From Fragilaria crotonensis (taxonomy: Eukaryota > Bacillariophyta > Fragilariophyceae > Fragilariales > Fragilariaceae): a stretch of 55,206 bases of DNA. The translations under genes and the position numbers were made by a program. This document shows positions 1 to 9,567 of this stretch, one piece after another. The stretch covers positions 1 through 55,206 of the forward strand of contig JAKSYS010000407.1 in assembly GCA_022925895.1 (NCBI GenBank), written 5' to 3'. Position 1 is the first letter of the stretch. Each line of letters starts with the position of its first letter. The notes under the pieces were generated by a model, which worked only from the letters and a program-made list of their open reading frames with translations, was not told the origin of the DNA and did not search any database.

Positions 1-2
1 GT

Positions 3-191
3 ACATCTTCTTCGCCGGCTGGTTTGAATCTTCCTCCTACAAATGCCAGTGGAACAACCCACCGTACAACATTCCGGCAACTTGATACAATTTGCTTGGA
101 TTCCCCAAGTGGCCGGTTGAGGGTTATTGAGGACCTCACTTCCCATCATATGAAGGAGACAGAGAATGGCAGAGGACACGTGGCTATGTAA
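3..191 (+). CDS. Possible 3' end of a gene cut by the window edge
   Basis: A reading frame is open from base 3 to a TAA at 189-191 (62 codons). Its composition is ordinary and includes the segment LDSPSGRLRVIEDLTSHHMK. I recognise no family. It may be the last exon of a gene lying to the left, or chance; the length alone does not decide it. Confidence 0.22.
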   Translation, partial: TSSSPAGLNLPPTNASGTTHRTTFRQLDTICLDSPSGRLRVIEDLTSHHMKETENGRGHVAM

Positions 192-884
192 GGCAATTGA
201 CTTGTGTTGCTTGTTCCTTTGATCTTCGCGTGTATTGGTGTTGCTCACGAATGTATTCCTTCTGTCGTTTCTTTGTTGGCTGCTGTTAGATGACCATGGC
301 AACCTAGGTTTCAAACAACCTTCTTGTCCTCCAGTCTTGCATCCATAATATATGGTTGCACCTCCAACCCCAACATTTGTCATGTGATTTACTAGCTAGA
401 TACTGTGCTACAGGCAGCTCATTGTTCATTCTCAACAAAATCCTCGGGCTGTATTATTCTATGCGGCAGCCTCACAGTATGAGGCCTCGGCAACTTAGAT
501 TCTCCTACTAGTACACGTACTAATAACCTCCCAATAGCTAACCCAACATTGTAGATGGGTCACAGAGTCATCTGCATTGAGATGGAGACCCTCAATTCAC
601 CTGATTGATGATGGATTGAAAAAGAAACGTGAGGGGCTGATTTTGTGCTGGAGGATTATATTCTTAGCCATGTAGATTTTTCTACACCCATTCACTTTTT
701 ATACTGTACCGTATTGTGAGGTTTCTGCTATAGACGGCTGCAGGAGGCCAGTATACTTGTAGTAGAGGGGAATGAGTGTCCCCTCCATCACGACCCCTTT
801 TCACGGGGTTGTATTGACAGTGGAATAAAAACGGACTACTATCACAGTAAACGCGGAAATCATCTTGGAAATGGGGTATGCAGA
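192..884. other. Stretch without a recognisable gene
   Basis: No convincing gene is seen here. By comparison with copies 2-4, the left end of transposon copy 1 should lie near 550-600, but no terminal repeat like those of the other copies is visible, so the left end is eroded or truncated. Confidence 0.5.
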
Positions 885-3800
885 ATGCAGAGTCGATATC
901 GCGACAAATGGCTCTCTGATGAAACATATTTTCGAGCCATGAAGGCTCAGTTTCCTTCTCTTGAGTCCCTTGGGTTTGATAGAGATGTCATGAACAGAGC
1001 AATTTCAAAAGGAGGCGGTATAATTCTTGATGATTTTACGGTATCGAATACAACTGGCCTATTTCGACGTCAAGCAAGGGGTCTCTGTCGCTTCAGCAAT
1101 GAAAAAAGGAACATTTGGGGCTACTATATCACAACACCAGGAGGTTTAGTTGAGCGTCCACCAGATGGAAAGACAAATTTCTTGTCGTTGCTGCAAGACG
1201 AGAGCATTAACGATCGATACAGCGTTGCGCGCGGCATGCCGGAAATTGTGGACTTGACGACGCAAATTTCTCAGCAATCAACTATCAAACAAAAGTTCAA
1301 GCCCAACTTCAAGCAGAGGACAAAGCAAAGAAGATTAAAAACGGCCCTGCATCATCCATGATTGTTGTACAGACGTATTGGGACAGTCCGGAAGCAAAAA
1401 AACTCTTTCTTGGAAGTGTGAGTGACAATCGCAATGTTGTCGAAGTCCTGCAGCAGAGGATTGAGCGGCTTCAACAAGTCAATCGAACAGTCGAAGGATG
1501 GCGAGACCTTGTAGATAAGCATGATAAAGACAATCTCTGTTCTGCTTATGATATCTTCATAATTAGACAGAGATCGTCAATCTTTGCTTGGCCTACACGA
1601 TGGCACTGGAGGAGATGAATTCGGCACGATGGGTCGAAGATTGTTGCATGCAAGCAATCTTCGATAGCAGCAAGATGGGTATTGAAGCTGCTGGCACTAA
1701 TGAACGTACTGTTGCAGGTTGGAATATACTATTGAGGGCGAATCGTGAGCGCTTTCCGCATCCGAACCCAAACATTCACAAGGCAAAGAAACCTCTTCCA
1801 GATTTATTGAATACTTTCAAGACGAGATAACCGTTCCGTGGCATCACTACTGTATTGAAAACCTCGCTGATCTCACAATTGAGTTCGCACGAAACGAGCT
1901 GGTGTCAAAGATTATCCCCGCCGCGTTCGAAGCAAGCAATAACATGATGAGTGGCGAGCAAGACAAACAACAAGAAGTCCGACAATGTGACGAACGCGAT
2001 GAAGACGATAACGACAACAAGCAGGAGACAGGTGACAGCAATAAGCACAGATTACAAAGAATTAGAGCCGACTGTCCACTGGGTGTTTACATAGACTCTC
2101 CAATATCCTTATCTACAACTTGGCGTTGGCTTCGTCGACTTGGATTCTCGTACGACTCTCGGAAGAAAACATTCTTTGTTGACGGCCACGAACGACCCAA
2201 CGTTGTCTTCCACAGGAACCAGTTCTGCAAGGACTACCTATCAAAGCTCGAACCGAGATGCCATCGCTGGATCCAAGTAACAAAAGAGACTGTCGAACGA
2301 TGGAAACATGAGAGATTGCCTTCGAATATGAACGCCAACGCCAAAGGATACTCTTACCTCTCGGACGATGGCATTGAGATGGTGGAATTTCACGTCGATG
2401 ATCACGACTTCCTTCATGACGTCGCAAAGGAAATGGGGTGCGGTTTGATGGGAGGGAACTTGAGTGTGAGCCCGAATCACCATCGAAACCACTAATGATT
2501 TTCGGTCAGGATGAGAGTGTCTTCAATCAGTACTTGCTTGGCAACCGCCAATGGGTAGGACCCAAGGGACAGCGGGCGCTTCTTCAAAGACAGATGGTTT
2601 GGGATTAATGTTGTCGGCCTTTCAATCACGTGAGACAGGGTTCGGTCTAAAACTAAGCAGCATACAACTCAGTGAGATAAACGAGAGTCGTCGCAACAAG
2701 AATTACGTTGATGTTGACGCAGCAATCGCAATCCATGGACAAGCAATGAAGAAAGACTTGAGGGACTCACCTTTTGTTATCTACTTTGAGCTCAGAGCAA
2801 ATAATGAAGGATACTGGACATACAATCACATGTCCATTCAGTTCGAAGATTGTGTCGATTGTCTCATGGTTGTCTTTCCACACTTCAATTTTGCATTCCT
2901 TTTTGATCATTCGCAAGGACACGCTAAGAAACTCTCTAATGTATTAGATGCGCACAGTATGAATAAGAGCTACGGTGGCTTGAGCGCAGCCGAACATGCA
3001 TGAGTCAATTATGAAACAGCATGACGGGTATTTTGGGATGCATTCACGTACCTTAGAAGTTGGCGACACTCAGACTTTTACATTTTCATCGGTCGACGAC
3101 GGGCCATTTTGGATGGATCATGCAGAGAGAGAACTCAACCGTCATGACCGAATCCTTCCTTCTCCTAGAGCTTGCACCATTTGACGTCCTGAATGATCGA
3201 CAAAATTATCGCCTTGTACTAGAATTGCAAGAGCACGCAAGAAACAAGGGAATAGAAACAAAAGTGCTGAGAATAAGAGAGAAGAAAGGTTGGGAGGGTC
3301 AGCCAAAAGGTCTCTTACAAGTTCTTTGGGAAAGGGGTTGGATCAATGAGGCACAGCATGACAAGTGTACTATGGATGTCGCAACGGATGGCGATGGTGA
3401 AGCATTGGAAGGTGCGGAGGACTGGAGTTTAAGTACCTCATGGCCAGTTGTCTTGATTTTGCTGAAGAAATGACTGCATTGCAGCATGTTGGCAGTCAAC
3501 TTGGCGTTTCAGTCATCATCACGCCAAAATTTCATGCCGAATTGGCAGGGGAAGGAGTTGAATACAGTTGGGGTGTCGCAAAGGGAATCTACAGAAGAAA
3601 GCCCTGAACTCTAAGAAAGCAAGGACGCTTTCAAAAGGTTAGTAAGTGATGTGACAAGCAGGGAAGTCCTCACAATTGAGACAGTCCGCAAGCTTTCAAG
3701 GCGAGCACGAGCATACATCTGTGCATATTATTCATTGTAGGAGAGTCAAAAGAAGGGAGATGACACAATAAAACTCACGCTTCCGCTTATCGAACGCCTT

Positions 3801-3905
3801 GTCAAGGCGTTCAAAACACACCGGGCAGCAATCGACTTTGATGCGGGCTTTGTTTACGGCTTTGTGCCGAACCTGAAGGATGGTGTCATCGTTATCGATG
3901 AGTAA
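885..3905 (+). pseudogene. Broken transposase of copy 1
   Basis: Frame fragments at 885-1361, 1358-1618, 1588-1830, 1902-2495, 2500-3003, 3060-3473 and on to about 3905 follow one another in the same order as the transposase of copy 3. The helical DNA-binding part includes TTWRWLRRLGFSYDSRKK and DGHERPNVVFHRNQFC. The catalytic core shows GQDESVF (first D, about 2510), FLFDHSQGHAKK (second D, about 2905) and TPKFHAELAGEGVEYSW (E, about 3520-3570). A GWEGQPKGLLQVLWERGW block lies at about 3290. At least five frame breaks and several stops rule out an intact protein. The N-terminal part differs from the other copies. Confidence 0.8.
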
Positions 3906-4021
3906 ATGTCGATCAAAAAGAAAGTGCGAGCGTCGATTGCAGATTAACTCCAAGAATTTTGGCATCAACTAAATCTTTAACATACTGAGCCTACATGCCC
4001 CTACTATATGTAGGTCCAGGA

Positions 4022-4035
4022 TGAAACCAGCCATA
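4022..4035 (+). repeat. Right terminal inverted repeat of copy 1
   Basis: TGAAACCAGCCATA is the reverse complement of TATGGCTGGTTTCA and matches the termini of copies 3 and 4 at all but one base. TA lies at the outer edge, as expected for a TA target duplication. Confidence 0.65.
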
Positions 4036-5613
4036 CGTAGTTTAGTCTAATCTGTGGACGGTCGTCTGCACATGCGATGCATGTACAGTACCTGGTACTA
4101 GTATGTTGTGTAACTGCTTACTCACAGCCTTGGCCTTCTGCAGTCTACGCATTAAAAAACCAGCCACATACAAGAATTGTCTCATGGGTCATGGGCAGGG
4201 TGTGCTAGCCAGTAAGTCCGCCAGTAGGTTTGACTACTAAAGTAGCCTACTAAAGCTAACTTTACTTGGATAACTAACGCACCTTATCCTTAGTAACAAG
4301 GTCAACTTACTAACAAACCTACTATTTTACTGTTGTGTTTTGTACTACTACCAGTCCTACAAACATGTAATGACGTGAGATGTGACAGGTGAACACCTTC
4401 ATTTCATCCATGTCCATTGTATATTTACAATCAACAGATTGGATGGTGAAGATGAAAATGTGCAAAACCAAATGGTTAGTTTAAGTATACCCTGCGTCAG
4501 AACTAATAGTGGGGAGGGGATTGTTCATTAAATTGCACAAACATCAATGGGCAGTGTGCAGAAAAATGACTAGAGAGTGTCATTCCAATTGAGACATATG
4601 ATCACGCCCTATAACACCATTCTTTGCATCTCTAAGCCAGCGCTAAGATGTTGTTTCTAAGTAGGAATCCTGCATCTACAAAAGTGGGGCAGGGAGTGTG
4701 GATTGCTTGCTCAAAAGTCAACGCAGGCATGTTTGATTGTATGATGAATGGTGTAAAGCCTCCTGCAAGAAATGCAACGGTAGAGAGCCAGCCATGATGC
4801 TGAAATGTGCTTCCAATGCATTTCATGGTGGTTTAAAGAGTGAAGCATTTACATGGATTCTTCCTCAGAGGCAGGCCTTAATTTAATGCTTGTATGCATG
4901 CCACCAAGTGCAGTACACCTTGACAATTGGTGCCATCCCTCCTGCACGGACTAATGACATTTTCTATGTTGGCTTACTGAAGCTGTGTAAGGGGTTGCTG
5001 TTCAATGAATGGCATGTGTAAACAGCACATGTAGCCTCTCATTTTTGCCTACCTTGAGAGACTTGACATGATGGCATCATTTTCAGTATTGCCACCAGAT
5101 GAATAGAAAACCTCCAAACCTAACTGCAAAGCAGGGATGCTAAACAAACTTGACCACAAAATAGATTTGCACTAGTTGTACATGCACACCTTCTGACTCT
5201 TCAATGAACCAAAATATTGTGAAGTTCAGCTGTAATTGCAAATGAAACAGCAATATAACAGTAAAATCCATGTTTATTACCCTCTATTCAAGCACAAAAA
5301 ATTTGATACATACTACATACATACCACTCGTATGTCATAAGTGACACATACTCACATTTAGTATGTGATATGCATACGTACAACATACAAGTACCAGTAC
5401 TGCATGACAGTACGCAGTGCCTGGTACCTATCGCTACAGTACTCCAGTCTCCATTATGTCGCTGTTCCAAAATAGTCAACGGATGCTAAACCATGTCTAC
5501 TGTTTACTGTTTGGCATATGCATACAGCATATGATACAGCGGTTCAAGGACCAAATGCGAACCCATCCACACTCTTCCTTAGAATATATTGGCAGGGCAG
5601 TTTGACGCCGACA
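4036..5613. other. Gene-poor spacer
   Basis: About 1.6 kb without a convincing gene. It holds a roughly 100-bp segment bounded by the inverted repeat AGTAGGTTTG / CAAACCTACT (4223-4232 and 4314-4323), possibly a tiny hairpin element. At 5290-5420 it is rich in GTAC and TACGTA-like words. A 64-codon minus-strand frame at 4632-4826 has no recognisable features and is not called. Confidence 0.5.
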
Positions 5614-7402
5614 ATGGTAAACGCCACAATGTGTCGACGACTCTCCAACTTACAATGGGTGTTGTTTCTCCTTTTGCTTGCTTCTTTGCAATCTTCAGTA
5701 GTAACGACTGCGGGTGCGACAGTTGGAGGAGCGAAAATGGAATCAGTTGAAACTGAATGCTCCGTCGATGGTACTTGCACCTCGCTCCCAAACAACGACG
5801 ACAACGCAAACAGTTGCAAGGACATGAACGAAAACTGCGAATTCTGGGCAAAGTCTGGAGAATGTAATGCCAATGCCAATTACATGCTGCGCAATTGCCC
5901 AAATGCCTGCGATGTTTGTTCCTTCATGATTTCGGGCGAATTGGATAAAGAGATCACAAAAAGGGCGAAGGAAAAGGAGCGGAAGGAAGAAGCATTGATG
6001 GATTTGACCGAAACGCCCTATGGCGTCGCACAAGACATCAAGTCGACCGACGTTAATACCCACATGAAATTGACAGAAATTGTGCAGAATATGACCGACT
6101 ACATGGAACAAATTGTCTTCAAAGATGAAGGACATGCCAAGGTCAAGAAAGAATGTAAAAATCGGTGAGTATTGAGGAGTCGCACATCACAGCCGCAGAG
6201 CCCCAGCTTGTTAAGGACGCACACTTACGATCCTGTTCTCGTTCGCGAATCGATGCACTGGATCGCTTTCGACACTTTGCCAATCCAAATTGCCTCCCGT
6301 CCAGCAACAAGAAATGCGCCTTGTGGGCCTACGAGGGCGAGTGTGACGCTGTAAGTACATACTAACGTGCACTCCTAAGTAGGCCAGTATTCTTGCTCAC
6401 TCTGTCCGCCTTTGCCACAAACCTTCATCTTCTCACACCGGGTGATACATCTACGGTGCAGAATCCTAGCTTTATGACCATTCAATGCGCTCCCTCTTGT
6501 CAAACGTGTCATCTGATCGATTTCGACACACGGTGCCCTTACAATGCGTCCGACCCTACAATCCTTAACCCAGGTGATTTGGATAAACTCTTCACTCGTC
6601 TCACCACGGACGAATATTACACGGTCACCTATCAAGCAACAATTCATAGCATGCCTAACCCTCCTCCTGCTATCGCATCATCTGACGGTACTGATACTGC
6701 CCCCCAAATCAAGGATGGGCCATGGGTCGTCACGTTGGAGAATTTCCTGACCGACGAGGAATGTGACCGATTGATTGAATTGGGTGGCAAACTTGGATAT
6801 GAAATCTCCAAAGACGTGGGGGCCCAAAAGTTTGACGGAACGTTTGACGGTTATGTCAACGATCGGCGTACGTCAACCAACGCATGGTGCACAAAAGATT
6901 GCTTTGCAGATCCGTTGACGCAGGAAGTGTTGCAGAGAATCGAGAATGCGACCGGCATCCCTGATGCCAATTCGGAATACTTGCAATTGCTACGTTACGA
7001 AGTTGGACAATTCTATAAGACTCACCATGATTACATTGCCTACCAGAGGATGCGACAGCAAGGAGTTCGAATTTTGACGGTAAGTTGGTTGCGTTGGCTG
7101 GTCTCAATCTTGAGGTATTCGCTCATTCATTGAGTTGTTGTGTCGCATTGGTAAAGGTCTTCTTGTATCTTAATGACGTAGAAGCCGGTGGCGGGACCGA
7201 TTTTCCCCGCCTTGGAATAACCGTTGCACCAAAACGTGGTCGGGTGCTAATATGGCCCTCTGTATTCAACGACGACCCCAACACCATGGATCCTCGCACC
7301 GACCATCAAGCTCTGCCAGTAGAAAAAGGAATTAAGTTCGGAGCCAATGCTTGGTTGCATCAACGCGACTTCAAAACTCCGTATGCGAAAACATGCCATT
7401 AA
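5614..7402 (+). CDS. ShK-domain prolyl 4-hydroxylase, four exons
   Basis: Exons 5614-6164, 6305-6350, 6462-7079 and 7157-7402 join in phase to about 486 residues. All introns (140, 111, 77 nt) are GT-AG, with donors GTGAGT, GTAAGT and GTAAGT. Residues 11-34 form a signal or anchor helix. Two six-cysteine ShK modules follow (about 68-102 and 181-215); the second is split by intron 2 exactly between GECDA and NPSFM. The C-terminal half is a 2-oxoglutarate/Fe(II) oxygenase core: the iron ligands are in YKTHHDY (H-x-D) and TDHQALPVEKGIK (distal H, and K for 2-oxoglutarate). The family hydroxylates proline in secretory-pathway proteins, so the product probably acts in ER or Golgi on cell-wall proteins. 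The ATG at 5614 is preferred over the upstream one at 5518 because the hydrophobic leader directly follows it; the ATG at 5629 is an alternative. Confidence 0.88.
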
Positions 7403-7716
7403 AGTGTGACGAACATATGTGTGACTTTTCGGATCATGCCGCAAATTGGGCACGCAGAGCCCGAACCCTTTCCGTAGGTCTGTCAAAAATTTCATTCATG
7501 TCCGTGTCAGTAAAGGTTTAGAAACTGATGTTTACCAGCTCGAGATCAGAGGATTAGACTCAACGTATTGACTGCTGACATGGCCATACAAATGGCTGTT
7601 CGGCGTGAGCTTCCACTCATAGCCACACATTGTTTGCTTGCTACTACCTCATGTGAAGCACCACCGACCGATGTAGTATATAGTACTCCTAGACTTCGGC
7701 TACTTACTGCTACAAT
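7403..7716. other. Spacer between two convergent genes
   Basis: 314 bp between the stop of the prolyl hydroxylase and the stop of the minus-strand NAD(P)-binding gene. It should hold both 3' UTRs; no distinct element is seen. Confidence 0.5.
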
Positions 7717-8736
7717 CTACAATTCTTCGAGGCGCATCCTGATCGTCTCCAACGATGGGGGCTCGCCCTTAACATTTATGCAAGCGAAGTCCGTGTTTCT
7801 AGCGGAGTCCGTTTCGCATACTTGTGCGGTTATTTCCGCCAGTGTACTCCGCAAGGTATCTCCTAGCAACTCGTCCCCACGTCCGAGTTGGATGTCTTGC
7901 GTCGCTGCGTCCTTGTCCAGTTGGAAAAGAGTCCCGAGATAGTAGTTATTGTCATAAGGTCCACCAAACAGCTGTCCAGGTCTGATTATTGTATATGAGT
8001 AGCCCGACTCGTTTGCGCATTGTTGAACTGCATCTTCTCCAGCGGCCTTGGCATCCAGTACGCCGCAAGCATTGAGAATCGGAAAGGGCATACTATCGCG
8101 TCGTTTCACGCCGATCGAACTCAGCATGATAGCTCGCTTTTTGGGAACTTTGGCAACCTTCTGCCACGTTTTAACGATGTACTCGTTCGCCTTGGCATCA
8201 ATGTTGAACGGGGTGTTGAACCCTTGGTCGTCAAGGGCTTCGATCGCATCTGCCACCGAAAATTTGCTTGCAACCAGAGCTGATAGCACATTCCCCGCAA
8301 TCCCTTCTTCACCGGTGCGAGACCAAGCTTTGGTTGGGAATGCTGTGGTACCCGTACAAATAACAATGGCGTTGGCACCCTCCAACGCAGATAGCAAATT
8401 GCTGCTGACGCCAGGGCCTTTCATCTCGTCCAGCAAATCCACTTCAAAGAGCTTGATATTCGATCTACCATCGAAGAAAGACTTTAAGGACGATGCGTCC
8501 CTTGTGATCCCGTTCACGTTGTAGCTATCCGAGAGTCGCAGGGCGACAAGTTTCCCCACATTTCCAGATGCTCCAACGACTGCAACGGTATCACCCGTTT
8601 GAAGAGCATTCTTGTCGATATTCTTAGATCCCGCAACCGAAGAGGTCCCCTCCCAGGGCATTTTGGGCAATTGAAAGTCTCCGAACGAATAACATTGCTC
8701 GGCCAGGAGGAGAATCAGAAGGATACTTTTCACCAT
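7717..8736 (-). CDS. NAD(P)-binding Rossmann protein (NmrA / atypical SDR type), probably plastid-targeted
   Basis: 339 residues, one exon. The N-terminus (MVKSILLILLLAEQCYSFGDF) is a short signal peptide with an aromatic residue after the likely cleavage site (S|F), the diatom-style plastid presequence. A Rossmann fold starts at about residue 50 with VAVVGASGNVGK (G-x-x-G-x-x-G). ANAIVICTGTTAFPTKAW and RAIMLSSIGVKRR are typical of the NmrA-like atypical short-chain dehydrogenases, and YTIIRPGQLFGGP resembles the substrate-side loop of that group. The classical YxxxK catalytic pair is not evident, so the protein may bind NAD(P) as a reductase, assembly factor or sensor. It is convergent with the prolyl hydroxylase; no functional link is evident. 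Confidence 0.85.
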   Translation of the reverse strand: MVKSILLILLLAEQCYSFGDFQLPKMPWEGTSSVAGSKNIDKNALQTGDTVAVVGASGNVGKLVALRLSDSYNVNGITRDASSLKSFFDGRSNIKLFEVDLLDEMKGPGVSSNLLSALEGANAIVICTGTTAFPTKAWSRTGEEGIAGNVLSALVASKFSVADAIEALDDQGFNTPFNIDAKANEYIVKTWQKVAKVPKKRAIMLSSIGVKRRDSMPFPILNACGVLDAKAAGEDAVQQCANESGYSYTIIRPGQLFGGPYDNNYYLGTLFQLDKDAATQDIQLGRGDELLGDTLRSTLAEITAQVCETDSARNTDFACINVKGEPPSLETIRMRLEEL

Positions 8737-9322
8737 TGTCGTAAATCCTGTTGGTTGCAGTTTGCTGGTAACGCTGTGATATTGGATCCGATATCTGATC
8801 GCGGCACTGTCACTTACGTACTCCGACTAGTAGGGGGTACGCTAGTAGGGGGCACGCGTCTTAACGTCTTAAATACTGGAACTCCGGTACAATGTACGAC
8901 GTATTATATACTCGAGTTCCAGTTACAGTAGTAAGGTACTGTACATGTACACTATGCTCAGAGGTCGTTAGTGTACATACAGTATCACACGTTGTCGGTC
9001 AATGGTCAATGGACATATGCATGCACCGTAGTTCAATGCTCGAGTACCGTAATACAGTAGTCCAGGAATTCAATACTACGAGTACTAAAAAGTATGTATA
9101 AGGTGCTTTGACCTGTGATAGTTCCGGATTACCAGGTACTGTCGCATTGCTATTAAAACATGTTTATACATGCATATTTCCCATAATGAAATGAGTTGCT
9201 TGAATGGACGAGTTCATATGTGTTCTGTGTTACTAGCGTATGTACGTAGTACTATGCATTAGCGAGAGTACGAGTAACAGTAGGAGAGGTATCTTCATAT
9301 GATACTGATACTGTACTGTACA
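8737..9322. other. GTAC-rich spacer upstream of transposon copy 2
   Basis: No gene is seen. The sequence is packed with GTAC, TACGTA and AGTACT words (especially 8815-9310), and includes a local duplication of CTAGTAGGGGG at about 8826-8853. Short frames here follow this composition and show no protein signal. Confidence 0.5.
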
Positions 9323-9335
9323 TACAGCTGGTTTT
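9323..9335 (+). repeat. Left terminal inverted repeat of copy 2
   Basis: TACAGCTGGTTTT; the exact reverse complement is at 12875-12887. Confidence 0.8.
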
Positions 9336-9424
9336 CTGTTCTAAAATCCGGGCGCACGTCCCAGTATTAATTCTACGCTAGACCGATTTCACTGCCAATA
9401 TGACGTCACGAGGGCGGGACTTTG

Positions 9425-9457
9425 TCGTGTTGGAAGCAAGGCTTCCACAATGAGATT
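9425..9457 (+). repeat. Conserved subterminal block of the transposon leader (copy 2)
   Basis: The block starts TCGTGTTGGAAGCAAG and ends TTCCACAATGAGATT. It is nearly identical at 39762-39794 and, inverted, at 32772-32804. TGGAA...TTCCA makes it an imperfect palindrome. Its position about 100 bp inside the left end in all three copies suggests a transposase-binding or promoter element; this role is inference. Confidence 0.7.
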
Positions 9458-9489
9458 TTCAAGCCGTCGTTTGCAACATTTCCATTCTA

Positions 9490-9564
9490 ATCTATAGATT
9501 TACCTCCTGCAGTCACCTTCCTATGTAACTCAGTGAACCTACTGTTGGTGATAAATCTATAGAT
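9490..9564 (+). repeat. Leader hairpin of copy 2
   Basis: Arms ATCTATAGATTTA (9490-9502) and TAAATCTATAGAT (9552-9564) pair perfectly, and the stem continues inward with mismatches. The right arm ends 3 nt before the ATG at 9568. Copies 3 and 4 have a hairpin in the same place with unrelated stem sequences. Confidence 0.7.
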
Positions 9565-9567
9565 ACA

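Larger units (their letters stand above)
885..4035 (+). mobile_element. Transposon copy 1 (old, decayed; D-D-E family with TA-flanked terminal repeats)
   Basis: This is a diverged member of the family seen again at 9.3, 29.3 and 39.7 kb. Its right end is marked at 4022-4035 by the inverted terminal motif TGAAACCAGCCATA, which ends in TA like the other copies. The left terminal repeat was not found, so the start given is only that of the first coding remnant. Order and spacing of the transposase segments match the other copies. The copy is much more divergent than copies 2-4, which suggests an older insertion or another subfamily. Confidence 0.75.

Noticed and set aside
16..312. Left terminal repeat of transposon copy 1 (GGCTGGTTTGAA at 16-27 or ATGGCAACCTAGGTTTCA at 295-312)
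   Set aside because: Neither has TA at the edge, and the distance to the coding part does not fit the other copies.
4632..4826. 64-codon minus-strand frame
   Set aside because: No signal, motif or context; length within chance.
6165..6365. Frame directly downstream of exon 1 as a coding part of the prolyl hydroxylase
   Set aside because: The strong GTGAGT donor at 6165 and acceptor at 6304 give a complete ShK module; the frame between them has no homology.
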